A DNA stretch of 21,129 nucleotides from Oscillospiraceae bacterium (GTDB taxonomy: Bacteria; Bacillota; Clostridia; Oscillospirales; Oscillospiraceae), in NCBI GenBank assembly GCA_028691385.1, contig JAQUZL010000020.1, positions 1 through 21,129 of the forward strand. The letters run 5' to 3'. Positions 7,618 to 15,297 of the stretch are shown here, one piece after another. The translations under genes and the position numbers were made by a program. The notes under the pieces were generated by a model. The model saw nothing but the letters and a program-made list of their open reading frames with translations. It searched no databases and was not told where the DNA came from. How positions within the stretch are numbered: position 1 is the stretch's first letter; each line of letters begins with the position of its first letter.

Positions 7618-7992
7618 ATGAAGTATTTCACCACAATTCTGGCCGCCGCAGCTTTGGCTCTTTTTGTGACTGGCTGCGCCAGCGGCACCGGCTATGTATC
7701 CACTACAGACAATGGCGTGATGGGCAGCACCTATGACGGCACTGCCTATGGACGCACCTATGACGGCACTGCCTATGACGGCGGCGCAACCGGCACGCTG
7801 CCCGCAACGACAAATCGGAGCACTGCCGGCACGGCCAACCGCAACACTGCCGGTACCGCCACAACCACTCCCGGTACCCGCAGCACCACCGGCACCGCAG
7901 CCAATCAGTCGCAGTCCGGCGCCGCCTCCATTGGCAGCTACGGCTTCGGCTATGGCGCTACCGGCCCGGTTACCGGCACAACCTCCCGCTAA
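7618..7992 (+). CDS. Small repetitive lipoprotein, function unknown
   Basis: 124 residues from the ATG at 7618, chosen because AGGAGG lies 7 bp upstream; an in-frame ATG at 7600 precedes the ribosome site. A signal peptide (MKYFTTILAAAALALFVTGC) ends in a lipobox V-T-G-C, so the protein should be lipid-anchored on the outer face of the membrane. The mature part is low in complexity: two tandem copies of a 9-residue TYDGTAYGR-type unit, then a Thr/Gly/Ala/Asn-rich stretch, then a Gly/Tyr-rich end. No enzymatic motif is seen. It is a single-gene unit closed by a terminator shared with the convergent phosphatase/GNAT gene. Possibly a surface spacer or envelope-associated protein; this is a guess from composition. 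Confidence 0.8.
   Translation: MKYFTTILAAAALALFVTGCASGTGYVSTTDNGVMGSTYDGTAYGRTYDGTAYDGGATGTLPATTNRSTAGTANRNTAGTATTTPGTRSTTGTAANQSQSGAASIGSYGFGYGATGPVTGTTSR
7727..7777 (+). repeat. 27-bp-period tandem repeat inside the lipoprotein gene
   Basis: The 24-mer beginning GCACCTATGACGG at 7727-7750 recurs identically at 7754-7777. The unit encodes nine residues in frame, so copy-number change would not break the gene. Confidence 0.85.
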
Positions 7993-8000
7993 ATGCGCTA

Positions 8001-8033
8001 AAAGTGCCGCAGGGTGTCTCCCTGCGGCACTTT
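8001..8033. terminator. Bidirectional terminator, lipoprotein gene and phosphatase/GNAT gene
   Basis: A perfect 14-bp stem (AAAGTGCCGCAGGG, 8001-8014, with 8020-8033) and a 5-nt loop. T-rich ends occur on both strands and the flanking genes converge. Confidence 0.9.
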
Positions 8034-8043
8034 TACATCGCTG

Positions 8044-9192
8044 TCATAAATACGGTTCAATGGCAATCTGCTTTTCCAGTAAAAGCAGCGACTCGCAAAA
8101 TCCGTCCGACTGTCCGATCTCCTGAAAGCCGCAGCGGGCATAAAACCTGCGCGCGCGGTCATTGTCGGGCGACACCGACAGCTGGATGGATTTTCTGCCG
8201 ATGGGGCGGCAAACGCTGATCGCATGGCCGACCATCTGTACGCCGAAGCCACGGCAGCGAAAATCAGGGCATAAATAAAAAAACGGAATATAGCCCGCGT
8301 TGCGGTCTGCCTTGCGCTGCAAATCCAGCTGCAGCAGCCCGGCAATCTGATTGCCCAGCATGGCAAACACCAGGCACTCCGGTCGGTTTTCCGCGCACCT
8401 GCTGGCGTCATGCCAGAACGCTTCGCCCGAAAATCCGTCCAGATTTCCATAAATCAGCTCCCACGCCTCCTGCCGGAATGCAATGTACCGCCGCCAGTCG
8501 TCGCCCACCGGCTGATACCACAAGTTGTGGTCGCGCTTCTTGCCGTCCTGCTTCCACCAGTTTTGCTGTGCCAACGTGGAAATGGATTCCTCCAAATGGG
8601 AATTGTCATTTTTGTAAATCATCCGATATACGCCGTTGTCATATTCGAGCAGTGTGACGCCGGTATTATCGCAGTGACCGGTCAGCTCCGGGTGCTCCGT
8701 GCCGATGAACAGGCGCATCTGCATGCCCCGAATCACCGAGCCGTGGGACACAATGGCAATGGTTTTTCCGGGATTTGCCTCGGCGGATTCCGTCATTGCG
8801 GCAATAAATCGGTCGGCATAGTCCGGATAGCGCTCCGCTCCCTCGACCGACCACGCAGTGGGCGCGGTGTCAAACTGGTTCAGCTGTTCCGGCCATTTTT
8901 CGCCAACCTCGCCAAACGGCACATCCTCCCACACGCCCATTTTGACCTCGCGAAAACGCGAATCCTGATGCAGCGGGAGATTTTTCGGACGCGTAATTGC
9001 GCCCGCTGTGATTCTGGTGCGAATCAGGTCGCTGGCGTAGCAGGCGTCAATTCGTTCCTGCGAAAACCGTTTTTCCAGTGCAGCAATCTGCCGCCAGCCG
9101 TTCTCCGTCACCAGGGAGTTGTATTGGCCGTGCAGTCTGCGGTAGAGATTCCCCTCCGCTTCGGCATGGCGAATAATATAGATTCTTGTCAT
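8044..9192 (-). CDS. Fusion of a histidine phosphatase and a GNAT acetyltransferase
   Basis: 382 residues with two domains. Residues 1 to about 205 are a histidine phosphatase (phosphoglycerate-mutase superfamily): R8-H9 in IIRHAEAEGN, R58 in LIRTR, E82 and H150 in VSHGSVIRG. Residues about 225-375 are a GNAT domain with the acetyl-CoA loop R312-C-R-G-F-G317 and a C-terminal NDRARRFYARCGF segment (344-356). Both active sites look complete. The substrates are unknown; phosphatases of this group act on sugar phosphates, nucleotides or cobalamin intermediates. It lies 12 bp behind pyrD and is probably cotranscribed with the pyr genes, which suggests, without proving, a nucleotide-related or housekeeping role. 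Confidence 0.88.
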   Translation of the reverse strand: MTRIYIIRHAEAEGNLYRRLHGQYNSLVTENGWRQIAALEKRFSQERIDACYASDLIRTRITAGAITRPKNLPLHQDSRFREVKMGVWEDVPFGEVGEKWPEQLNQFDTAPTAWSVEGAERYPDYADRFIAAMTESAEANPGKTIAIVSHGSVIRGMQMRLFIGTEHPELTGHCDNTGVTLLEYDNGVYRMIYKNDNSHLEESISTLAQQNWWKQDGKKRDHNLWYQPVGDDWRRYIAFRQEAWELIYGNLDGFSGEAFWHDASRCAENRPECLVFAMLGNQIAGLLQLDLQRKADRNAGYIPFFYLCPDFRCRGFGVQMVGHAISVCRPIGRKSIQLSVSPDNDRARRFYARCGFQEIGQSDGFCESLLLLEKQIAIEPYL

Positions 9193-9204
9193 GGCTTCCT
9201 CTTC

Positions 9205-10116
9205 TCAATAGGGCATAACCGCGCCGGTCAGCGCGCTTGCCGCCGGAATATTGTGCTGCTCAAGATAGGCCTGCAGCTCGTCGCGCACATGAATCGGCGC
9301 GTAGGGATTCTGGAACAGCGCCGTACCCACGGCCACCGCCGTCGCCCCGGCCAGCATCAGCTCCGCCGCATCCGCGCCGGAGGCCACGCCGCCCATGCCC
9401 AAAATTGGAATTTTGACCGCGCATGCCACCTGATAGATCATCCGTACCGCCACCGGCAGCACCGCAGGGCCTGAAAGCCCACCCATATTGTTGCGCAGCA
9501 CCGGGCGGCGGGTGTTCACATCAATCCGCATGCCCAGAATCGTGTTAATCAGGCTCACCGCATCCGCGCCCGCCGCTTCCACCGCGCGGGCAATGGCAGT
9601 AATGTCCGTCACGTTGGGCGACAGCTTCACAATGACAGGAACCGTCGCCGCTTTTTTGACCGCTGCGGTTGCAGCCGCCGCAGACTCCGGCTGCGTGCCC
9701 CAGGCAAGTCCGCCGCATTTGACATTGGGGCAGGAAATATTGACCTCAATGAGGTCGACCCCCGCCGCCGATACCTTTTCCGCCAGTTCGGTGAATTCAT
9801 CAAGCGTATTGCCGGAAATGTTGGCAATGATTTTTGTGCCGCTCTGCTTGAGATACGGCATTTCGTGGGCGCAAAAATAGTCCACGCCCGGGTTTTGCAG
9901 GCCAACGCTGTTCAGAATCCCCGACGGCGTTTCGGCGATGCGCGGCGGCGGATTGCCGTCCTTTTTTGCAACGGTGAGTCCCTTGGCGCAGATCGCGCCA
10001 AGCTCGGATAAATCATAGTAGTCGGCAAATTCGTGGCCAAAGCCGAACGTTCCGGACGCAACCACAATGGGGTTTTTCAGCATCACCCCTGCCAGATTGA
10101 CGCGCAGATCAGTCAT
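9205..10116 (-). CDS. pyrD: Dihydroorotate dehydrogenase B, catalytic subunit
   Basis: 303 residues from the ATG at 10116 (GGAGG upstream; the frame stays open further but runs into pyrK). Class 1B features are visible: NISCPN with the catalytic base C129, KLSPNVTDI, INTILGMRID, and the FMN-phosphate loops GGLSGPA and GMGGVASG followed by AVAVGTA. It oxidises dihydroorotate to orotate in de novo pyrimidine synthesis, passing electrons through FMN to the PyrK subunit and NAD+. It overlaps pyrK by 8 bp, which fits a two-subunit complex made in fixed proportion. Confidence 0.96.
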   Translation of the reverse strand: MTDLRVNLAGVMLKNPIVVASGTFGFGHEFADYYDLSELGAICAKGLTVAKKDGNPPPRIAETPSGILNSVGLQNPGVDYFCAHEMPYLKQSGTKIIANISGNTLDEFTELAEKVSAAGVDLIEVNISCPNVKCGGLAWGTQPESAAAATAAVKKAATVPVIVKLSPNVTDITAIARAVEAAGADAVSLINTILGMRIDVNTRRPVLRNNMGGLSGPAVLPVAVRMIYQVACAVKIPILGMGGVASGADAAELMLAGATAVAVGTALFQNPYAPIHVRDELQAYLEQHNIPAASALTGAVMPY

Positions 10117-10864
10117 CCCAGCAAACCTCCTCCGCGGCAAACACAGGGCCGTCCTTGCAGACATGGCGGTACCCTTCCTCGCCGTTTTTCGTTGTCTTGC
10201 ATGCGCAGACCAGACACGCGCCAATGCCGCAGCCCATCCGCTCCTCCATGGAAACATAGCACGGTACGCCGGCTTTTTTTGCCGCCTGGGCGACCGTTTT
10301 CAGCATAATTTTAGGGCCGCAGGCCATAACCGCCGCATAGGTGTGCTTTTTCAGCAGTTCCGCCGCGCCGTCGGCCACAAAGCCCTGCTTGCCGCAGGTG
10401 CCGTCATCGCTCATCACAACCACGTCCGTGCAGACCGCCCGGAAGCGATCGGTCAGCATTTCGCGCGACGCCGTGCGGAAACCCAGCACCGCATCAGCCG
10501 CCTCCGCGCCCTTGGCCGTGAGCAGCATGGGCGGCACGCCGATGCCGCCGCCGCAAACCAGAATGCGGCCGCAGACCAGTGGAAAGCCGTGACCCAGCGG
10601 GCCGAGCACGTTCACCACTGCACCGACCTGCTGCGCGGCAAGCCATTCGGTGCCCGCGCCCTTGACCTCAAAAACAACCGTCAGGCTGTCCCCTGCCACA
10701 TCGCAGATGCTGATCGGTCTGCGCAGCGTTTGATCGCCGCACTGAATATGCAAAAACTGCCCCTGCGCCGCGCACGCTGCAAGCGCCCCGTTTTGGAGCA
10801 CCAGCTCCGTACAGCCGCCAAAGGTCTGTTTGGTGGAAATGATGCAATCAAATAAATCTGCCAT
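10109..10864 (-). CDS. pyrK: Dihydroorotate dehydrogenase electron-transfer subunit
   Basis: 251 residues. The N-terminal ferredoxin-reductase-type domain has the FAD motif RRPISICD (48-55); the middle has the NAD-binding glycine cluster VCGGGIGVPPML (103-114). The C-terminal [2Fe-2S] site has C212, C217, C220 and C236. The protein carries FAD and the iron-sulfur cluster that move electrons from PyrD to NAD+. The gene starts 6 bp after the pyrF stop and overlaps pyrD by 8 bp. Confidence 0.95.
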   Translation of the reverse strand: MADLFDCIISTKQTFGGCTELVLQNGALAACAAQGQFLHIQCGDQTLRRPISICDVAGDSLTVVFEVKGAGTEWLAAQQVGAVVNVLGPLGHGFPLVCGRILVCGGGIGVPPMLLTAKGAEAADAVLGFRTASREMLTDRFRAVCTDVVVMSDDGTCGKQGFVADGAAELLKKHTYAAVMACGPKIMLKTVAQAAKKAGVPCYVSMEERMGCGIGACLVCACKTTKNGEEGYRHVCKDGPVFAAEEVCWDD

Positions 10865-10870
10865 ATGCCC

Positions 10871-11794
10871 TCACAGGATGCGGACATAAAGTCCAATGTC
10901 GTTTTTCATCTTCACTGCCGCTTCGGCTGCGCGCGCGCCATAATCCGTGCCGTCCGTGCCGGCTTTCTGCCAGGCGCACATAATGCTGCGCGACGCGTTG
11001 ACAATCGCGCCGCGGCCGAGCCGGTCAAACGCATACTGCACGTCCTTGGCCGTGCCGCCCTGCGCGCCGTAGCCCGGCACCAGAAAGAACATCTGCGGAT
11101 ATTTCGCGCGCATCGTTTCGAGCACCTGCGGATGCGTCGCGCCAATGACAGCCGCCACGTTGGAATAGCCGTTTTGGCCGATCAAATCCGTGCTGAGCCG
11201 AACGGCGAGATCTGCCAGCACCCGATACATCAGCCGGTCGCCCGCCACCAGATCCTGCACCTCCATGGAGGATTTGTTGGAGGTTTTAACCAGAAGGAAG
11301 ATGGATTTGTCCCGCTGCTTGCACAGCTGGGTAAAGGGCTTGATGCCATCGGTGCCCAGATAGCCGTTGACCGTCACGGAATCCGCGTCATAGGGCGCAT
11401 AAGACGTGCCGTCAATGTCTACGCTGCCGAGGTACGCCGCAGCATAGGCCTCCGCCGTGGTGCCAATGTCGCCGCGCTTGCAGTCCATGATGACATAAAG
11501 ATTCTTTTGCTTGGCATATGCCACAATGTTTTCCAACGCCGCCATGCCATCATGCCCCAGCACCTCAAAATAAGCCGCCTGCGGCTTGACCGCCGGAACG
11601 ATGGGCGCAAGCGCGTCAATTAACCCCTTGCAAAATTCCTCATAAGCGGCGGCCATGGCCTTTGGCGTCTTACCATATTGCGCATAGCAGCGCGCGAGGA
11701 TGTGCGGTGGAATATATTCCGGCTTGGGATCCAGCCCCGCGACCGTCGGATTCTTGCGTTTGCAGATTTTTTCCTGCAGGACATCAATTGACAT
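10871..11794 (-). CDS. pyrF: Orotidine-5'-phosphate decarboxylase (type 2)
   Basis: 307 residues from the ATG at 11794, which has an AAGGGG-type site upstream. An in-frame ATG at 11833 would add 13 polar residues and is less likely; the frame remains open further upstream but overlaps pyrC there. The length and sequence fit the longer type 2 family rather than the 230-residue type 1. The catalytic array D104-x-K106-x-x-D109 reads DCKRGDIGT; D22 and K70 complete the site, and the phosphate-binding end has VPGYGAQGG. The enzyme converts OMP to UMP, the last step of the pathway. It has its own promoter, so pyrFKD plus the fusion gene can be expressed separately from pyrC. Confidence 0.95.
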   Translation of the reverse strand: MSIDVLQEKICKRKNPTVAGLDPKPEYIPPHILARCYAQYGKTPKAMAAAYEEFCKGLIDALAPIVPAVKPQAAYFEVLGHDGMAALENIVAYAKQKNLYVIMDCKRGDIGTTAEAYAAAYLGSVDIDGTSYAPYDADSVTVNGYLGTDGIKPFTQLCKQRDKSIFLLVKTSNKSSMEVQDLVAGDRLMYRVLADLAVRLSTDLIGQNGYSNVAAVIGATHPQVLETMRAKYPQMFFLVPGYGAQGGTAKDVQYAFDRLGRGAIVNASRSIMCAWQKAGTDGTDYGARAAEAAVKMKNDIGLYVRIL

Positions 11795-11852
11795 ATTATT
11801 CGCCCCTTTATTTTTCTGTGTTCGATTTCGCATAATAGAAAGACTTTTTATG

Positions 11853-11881
11853 ATTATACCATACTTTACAGGTCTTGAAAA
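11853..11881 (-). promoter_or_regulatory. Promoter of pyrF
   Basis: Minus strand: TATAAT (11858-11853) with an extended TG one base upstream, and a weaker TTTTCA (11881-11876) at 17 bp. The -35 lies within the last codons of pyrC. No attenuator hairpin is seen in the roughly 50-nt leader. Confidence 0.65.
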
Positions 11882-13140
11882 GTGATTTTCCCGCCGCACA
11901 GGGTCATCTTTACGCGGCCGGTGAGCCGCATGCCGCCAAACGGCGTGTTGCGCGCTTTCGAGCGGAACGCTGCCGGGTCGACCACCCATTGCTCCTGCGG
12001 GTCGACCAGCACCAAATCCGCGCGTCCGCCCACGCGCAGCGTGCCGGCGTCCAGGCCAAACAGCGCCGCCGGAATCGTACTCATTTTCGCGGCCAGCGCT
12101 TCGAGCGTCATCAGTCCCGGCTGCACCAGCGCGCTCACGCACGCGGCAAAGCTGGTTTCCAGTCCCACCATACCGCTGGGCGCCTGCGTCAGCGGTCTTG
12201 CCTTTTCCGCCGCGCAATGGGGCGCATGATCGGTAACAATGCAGTCAATCGTGCCGTCGCAGACTGCCTCCAGAATCGCTCTGCGATCCGTTTCGGTGCG
12301 AAGCGGCGGATTGACCCGCGCCATGGTTCCCTTTTCCAGCAGCAAATTCTCCGTCATCATGAAATATTGGGGGCAGGTTTCCGCCGTGACCGCGATGCCC
12401 CGTGCTTTCGCTTTCCGGATTATTTCAGCCGCGCCCTTGGTCGATACGTGTGCAATATGCACGCGCGCACCGGTTTCTTCCGCCAGCATCACGTCCCGCA
12501 TCACCATAATGTCCTCCGCGATAGAAGGTCGCCCCGGAATGCCCAGCTTTTCAGATATTTTCCCCTCATTGCAGGCGCGATTCCCCACCATGAAGCCGTC
12601 CTCCTCATGGGCAATCACCACCGCATCCATTGCTTTTGCCGCCAGCAGCGCCGCGCGCATAACAGCCGCGTTCATCACCGGCACGCCGTCATCGGAAAAT
12701 GCGGCCGCGCCGGCGCGCCGCAGGGCGGAAAAATCCGTCAGCGCCTGGCCGTGCTGCCCGACCGTCACCGCTGCAATGGGCAAAACCCGTGCGCTGCCCA
12801 CGCTTGCAGCCTTGTCCATAATATAGGAAACGGTTTCCACGCTGTCGCAAACCGGCCGCGTGTTTGGCATGCAGAGAAGCGTCGTCACGCCGCCAGCGGC
12901 GGCGGCGGACGTCCCGGTGGCAATGTCCTCTTTTTCCGTCAGTCCCGGATCGCGCAGATGGACATGCACATCCACAAGTCCCGGCAAAATTGTTTTTCCT
13001 GCCGCGTCAATCACCCTATGGTCTTTTGCAGGAAGCTGCGGCGCAATGGCCGCAATCATACCATCCTCACAGAGCACGTCCATTTTGCCGGACAGTCCGT
13101 CAGGATTGACCAGAACGCCATTTTGAAATAAAATTCCCAT
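11866..13140 (-). CDS. pyrC: Dihydroorotase
   Basis: 424 residues from the ATG at 13140, which has GGAGGAAATT directly upstream; the frame is open to 13254 but without a better site. The amidohydrolase metal ligands are all present: H59 and H61 in DVHVHLRDP, D151, H178, H231 and D304 in VTDHAPH, the numbering known from Bacillus-type class I dihydroorotases. It cyclises carbamoyl aspartate to dihydroorotate. The gap to pyrF is 71 bp and holds the pyrF promoter. pyrB and pyrE are not in this window. No PyrR attenuator is seen in the 73 bp upstream. Confidence 0.95.
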   Translation of the reverse strand: MGILFQNGVLVNPDGLSGKMDVLCEDGMIAAIAPQLPAKDHRVIDAAGKTILPGLVDVHVHLRDPGLTEKEDIATGTSAAAAGGVTTLLCMPNTRPVCDSVETVSYIMDKAASVGSARVLPIAAVTVGQHGQALTDFSALRRAGAAAFSDDGVPVMNAAVMRAALLAAKAMDAVVIAHEEDGFMVGNRACNEGKISEKLGIPGRPSIAEDIMVMRDVMLAEETGARVHIAHVSTKGAAEIIRKAKARGIAVTAETCPQYFMMTENLLLEKGTMARVNPPLRTETDRRAILEAVCDGTIDCIVTDHAPHCAAEKARPLTQAPSGMVGLETSFAACVSALVQPGLMTLEALAAKMSTIPAALFGLDAGTLRVGGRADLVLVDPQEQWVVDPAAFRSKARNTPFGGMRLTGRVKMTLCGGKITFQDL

Positions 13141-13164
13141 AATTTCCTCCATTTTCTGCGGCTT

Positions 13165-13193
13165 TTTTGAAGTGCCACGGGCAATACTACAAT
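13165..13193 (+). promoter_or_regulatory. Possible promoter of the 56-aa gene, in the gap divergent from pyrC
   Basis: TTTTGA (13165-13170), 17-bp spacer, TACAAT (13188-13193), about 20 bp before the small gene. On the other strand TTGAAT (13214-13209) and TGTAGT (13191-13186) at 17 bp could serve pyrC. Both are imperfect. Confidence 0.35.
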
Positions 13194-13213
13194 CGAAGGG
13201 AGCGTGAGATTCA

Positions 13214-13384
13214 ATGAAAATTGCATCTTTTATCACAACTATGAGCCTTGGCATGGCGGCAGGCGCCGCTGTATCGATGATGCTGCCGCGTCAGTCCCAG
13301 CATCAACTCCGACAGATGGCCGGACGTGCCGCTGACGTCATGGAAGACGTTGTCGATCGCACCTGCGATCGCTGCTCGCACTAA
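13214..13384 (+). CDS. Small membrane-associated protein, 56 aa, unknown
   Basis: A 57-codon frame starts ATGAAAATTGCATC and ends TAA. A GGGAG ribosome site lies about 11 nt upstream. The product begins MKIASFITT, has a glycine/alanine/methionine-rich hydrophobic segment (residues 4-25, ending LP), then a polar helix with RQMAGRAADVMEDVVD and a C-x-x-C near the C-terminus. The layout, a short hydrophobic N-terminus followed by an amphipathic helix, resembles YtxH-like small clostridial proteins in general form, but I do not recognise a family with certainty. It is divergent from pyrC and followed by a weak hairpin and tRNA-Arg. Codon use matches the GC-rich core. Confidence 0.65.
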   Translation: MKIASFITTMSLGMAAGAAVSMMLPRQSQHQLRQMAGRAADVMEDVVDRTCDRCSH

Positions 13385-13393
13385 GCCCTTCCC

Positions 13394-13411
13394 GCCGGGA
13401 TTTATCCCGGC
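13394..13411 (+). terminator. Weak hairpin after the 56-aa gene
   Basis: A 7-bp stem (GCCGGGA/TCCCGGC) with a TTTA loop sits 10 bp after the stop codon. The following sequence is only moderately T-rich, so termination would be weak. Confidence 0.4.
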
Positions 13412-13472
13412 ACTACTTATATCACAGTTTATCACAAAAACGAATTTCTGAAAAGTATTAGCAAAAAAATCC

Positions 13473-13501
13473 TTGCATTTTGAAATCTGATGTGCTATTA
13501 T
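13473..13501 (+). promoter_or_regulatory. Promoter of tRNA-Arg
   Basis: TTGCAT (13473-13478), 17-bp spacer, TATTAT (13496-13501) with an extended TG. Transcription should start near 13508, 18 nt before the mature tRNA. Confidence 0.75.
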
Positions 13502-13525
13502 ACCAAAGTGCTTGTGAGAGCATCT

Positions 13526-13602
13526 GCGCTAGTAGCTCAGCTGGATAGAGTGACTGACTACGAATCAGTAGGTCGGGGGTTCGAGTCCCTTCTGGCGCAC
13601 CA
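13526..13602 (+). tRNA. tRNA-Arg (anticodon ACG)
   Basis: Full cloverleaf of 77 nt with encoded CCA. The acceptor GCGCTAG pairs with CTGGCGC (one G-T pair); the anticodon stem is ACTGA/TCAGT around the loop CTACGAA; the T arm has the invariant TTCGAGT. The ACG anticodon is normally deaminated to ICG and reads CGN codons. Confidence 0.95.
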
Positions 13603-13608
13603 CCGCGA

Positions 13609-13642
13609 AAAAGCCTTGAAACCAATTGGTTTCAAGGCTTTT
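13609..13642 (+). terminator. Terminator of tRNA-Arg
   Basis: A 15-bp stem (AAAAGCCTTGAAACC, 13609-13623, with 13628-13642) and an AATT loop, followed by CTTTTT. Confidence 0.9.
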
Positions 13643-13663
13643 CTTTTTGATACGGTAAACAGA

Positions 13664-13706
13664 AAAAGCGCGAGAATCCATGTTAAATCCGGATTCTCGC
13701 GCTTTT
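13664..13706 (-). terminator. Terminator of the purine permease gene
   Basis: A perfect 16-bp stem (AAAAGCGCGAGAATCC, 13664-13679, with 13691-13706) lies 23 bp beyond the permease stop codon. The minus-strand side ends in CTTTTTCT. Confidence 0.85.
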
Positions 13707-13729
13707 CTATGTGATTTTACAGGCCGCGC

Positions 13730-15127
13730 TTAGTGCGTCAGCAGGAACATTGCGATAAAGAGAATCGCAACAACCCAAGTGCCGCCCTTGATCTGCTTGG
13801 CCTTGCCGGAAAACAGGCTGATGAGCAGCGAAGAGATGACGCCAAAGGCAATGCCGTAGGAAATATTGTAGGTAAAGGCCATGATTGCAACCGTCAAAAA
13901 CGCAGGAACCGACACAGACGCTTCCGTCCATTCAATCTGGCGCACGCAGTTCATCATCAGAACGCCAACATAAACCAGTGCCGCCGCCGTTGCGCAGCTC
14001 GGAATCAACATGGCAATCGGGCTAAGGAACATGGCAATGAAGAACATGCCCGCAGTGACCATGGACGTCAAGCCGGTGCGGCCGCCCTCTGCGATGCCGG
14101 CGGAAGACTCCACGAAGGTGGTAACGGTGGACGTGCCGCAAACCGCGCCGCAGGTGGTGGCAATTGCGTCAGCGAGCATTGCCTTTTCCATGTTGGGGAC
14201 TTCGCCCTTCTCGGTGAGCAGGTCGCCGCGCGCGCAGGCGCCATACAGGGTGCCCAGCGTATCAAACATATCCACCAGGCAGAATGCAAGCGCGGAGGTA
14301 ACGATCAAAATGACCAGCGCGCCGACAGAGTGCGCCTCAAGGTATGCAGAGAAATTAAAGCCCTCCGTAAAGACCTTGAACAGTGCCTCTGTGCCAAAAT
14401 CGTGGAATGCAGCCAGCGGATTAAAGCTCATAGAACCGGCAAATCCATCATAAAAGCCCGGAATCGTAAAGCCAAAAATGTAGTACAGGACGCCGCCGCC
14501 CAAGATACCCCAGATGATTGCGCCGGAAATTTTCTTGTGCGCCATAACCGCAATGGCAATGCCGACCAGAAGCGTCACCAGCATCGGCATGATGGTCGCC
14601 CAGGTTGCGCTGCCGGTAAAGATGTTAAACGACGCAAGACTCACGCAGGTTGCAGAGTTTGCAACAACCAGCCCCGCGTTCTGCAGGCCGATAAATGCGA
14701 TAAACAGGCCGATACCGGCGGGAATCGCAATGCGGACCGCATCCGGAATGGACTCAAAAATCTTCTTGCGCAAACCGGTCAGTGTCAGCACAATAAAGAC
14801 AAGACCGTCCAGCAGCACCAACACCAGCGCGTTTGCATAGGACAGGCCAAACCCAAAACAGACTGTGTAAACAAAAAATGCGTTCAGACCCATGCCGGAT
14901 GCCTGTGCCAGCGGCAGGTTTGCCAGCAGGCCAATAACAACCGTGCCGATGACGGCGGAAATTGCCGTTGCAATGTAAATTGCGCCATAGGAAACCGTTC
15001 CCAGTTCTGAAAACATGCCTGCGTTGACCATCAGAATGTAGGCCATCGCCATGAATGTCGTCAAACCGGCCATTACTTCCGTTTTGACGGTGGAGCCGCG
15101 CTCCAGCACCTTAAAGTGTTTCTCCAT
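13730..15127 (-). CDS. NCS2-family purine permease (AzgA/PbuG-like)
   Basis: 465 residues from the ATG at 15127, preceded by GAGGAGGAT; the frame is open upstream to 15226 without a better site. A polytopic membrane protein with about 12-14 hydrophobic segments. Family marks are the N-terminal TTFMAMAYILMVN segment and the GTSTVTTFVESSAG - GGRTGLTS block in the second half, both typical of the AzgA branch that imports hypoxanthine, guanine or adenine by proton symport. The upstream guanine-type riboswitch supports hypoxanthine/guanine as the substrate. It is a single-gene unit closed by its own terminator. Confidence 0.92.
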   Translation of the reverse strand: MEKHFKVLERGSTVKTEVMAGLTTFMAMAYILMVNAGMFSELGTVSYGAIYIATAISAVIGTVVIGLLANLPLAQASGMGLNAFFVYTVCFGFGLSYANALVLVLLDGLVFIVLTLTGLRKKIFESIPDAVRIAIPAGIGLFIAFIGLQNAGLVVANSATCVSLASFNIFTGSATWATIMPMLVTLLVGIAIAVMAHKKISGAIIWGILGGGVLYYIFGFTIPGFYDGFAGSMSFNPLAAFHDFGTEALFKVFTEGFNFSAYLEAHSVGALVILIVTSALAFCLVDMFDTLGTLYGACARGDLLTEKGEVPNMEKAMLADAIATTCGAVCGTSTVTTFVESSAGIAEGGRTGLTSMVTAGMFFIAMFLSPIAMLIPSCATAAALVYVGVLMMNCVRQIEWTEASVSVPAFLTVAIMAFTYNISYGIAFGVISSLLISLFSGKAKQIKGGTWVVAILFIAMFLLTH

Positions 15128-15230
15128 ACAAGTGATCCTCCTCAAACTCTCTTCTTCATCATATTTCTTTTTCAATCGGGTAAGAGTAAGCGCAGATCGC
15201 ACAGAGCCAAAGCTGCATCGCATCATACAC

Positions 15231-15297
15231 TTTCAATAGTCAACAGTTACGGCTGCTGGTAGAAACTTCGGATCCAATCACCCAAATTATATTGAAA
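15231..15297 (-). promoter_or_regulatory. Purine riboswitch aptamer, guanine/hypoxanthine type
   Basis: Read on the minus strand, all class I purine aptamer parts are present. P1 is TTTCAATA (15297-15290) with TATTGAAA (15238-15231), a perfect 8 bp. J1/2 gives the TATAAT core, and a P2 hairpin with G-T pairs follows. J2/3 is GTTTCTACC, P3 is CAGCAG/CTGTTG with loop CCGTAA, and J3/1 is GACTAT. The ligand-pairing base (15239) is C, which selects guanine or hypoxanthine; adenine aptamers have U here. It lies in the leader of the permease gene, about 104 nt before the ATG. No clear U-tailed terminator was found between aptamer and gene. Confidence 0.92.

Noticed and set aside
10871..12217. A 448-codon reading of pyrF extending into pyrC
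   Set aside because: The extra N-terminus overlaps pyrC coding DNA and the pyrF promoter; the family start at 11794 fits.
11875..13131. 418-codon plus-strand frame opposite pyrC
   Set aside because: It is a shadow of pyrC, which has all its metal ligands; the plus-strand product is His/Arg-rich with no recognisable domain.
13211..13435. 74-codon minus-strand frame opposite the 56-aa gene
   Set aside because: It has no ribosome site and starts in an AT-rich gap; the opposite 56-aa frame has a better start and composition.
13490..13714. 74-codon plus-strand frame
   Set aside because: It runs through tRNA-Arg and its terminator; the tRNA is certain and the frame has no ribosome site.
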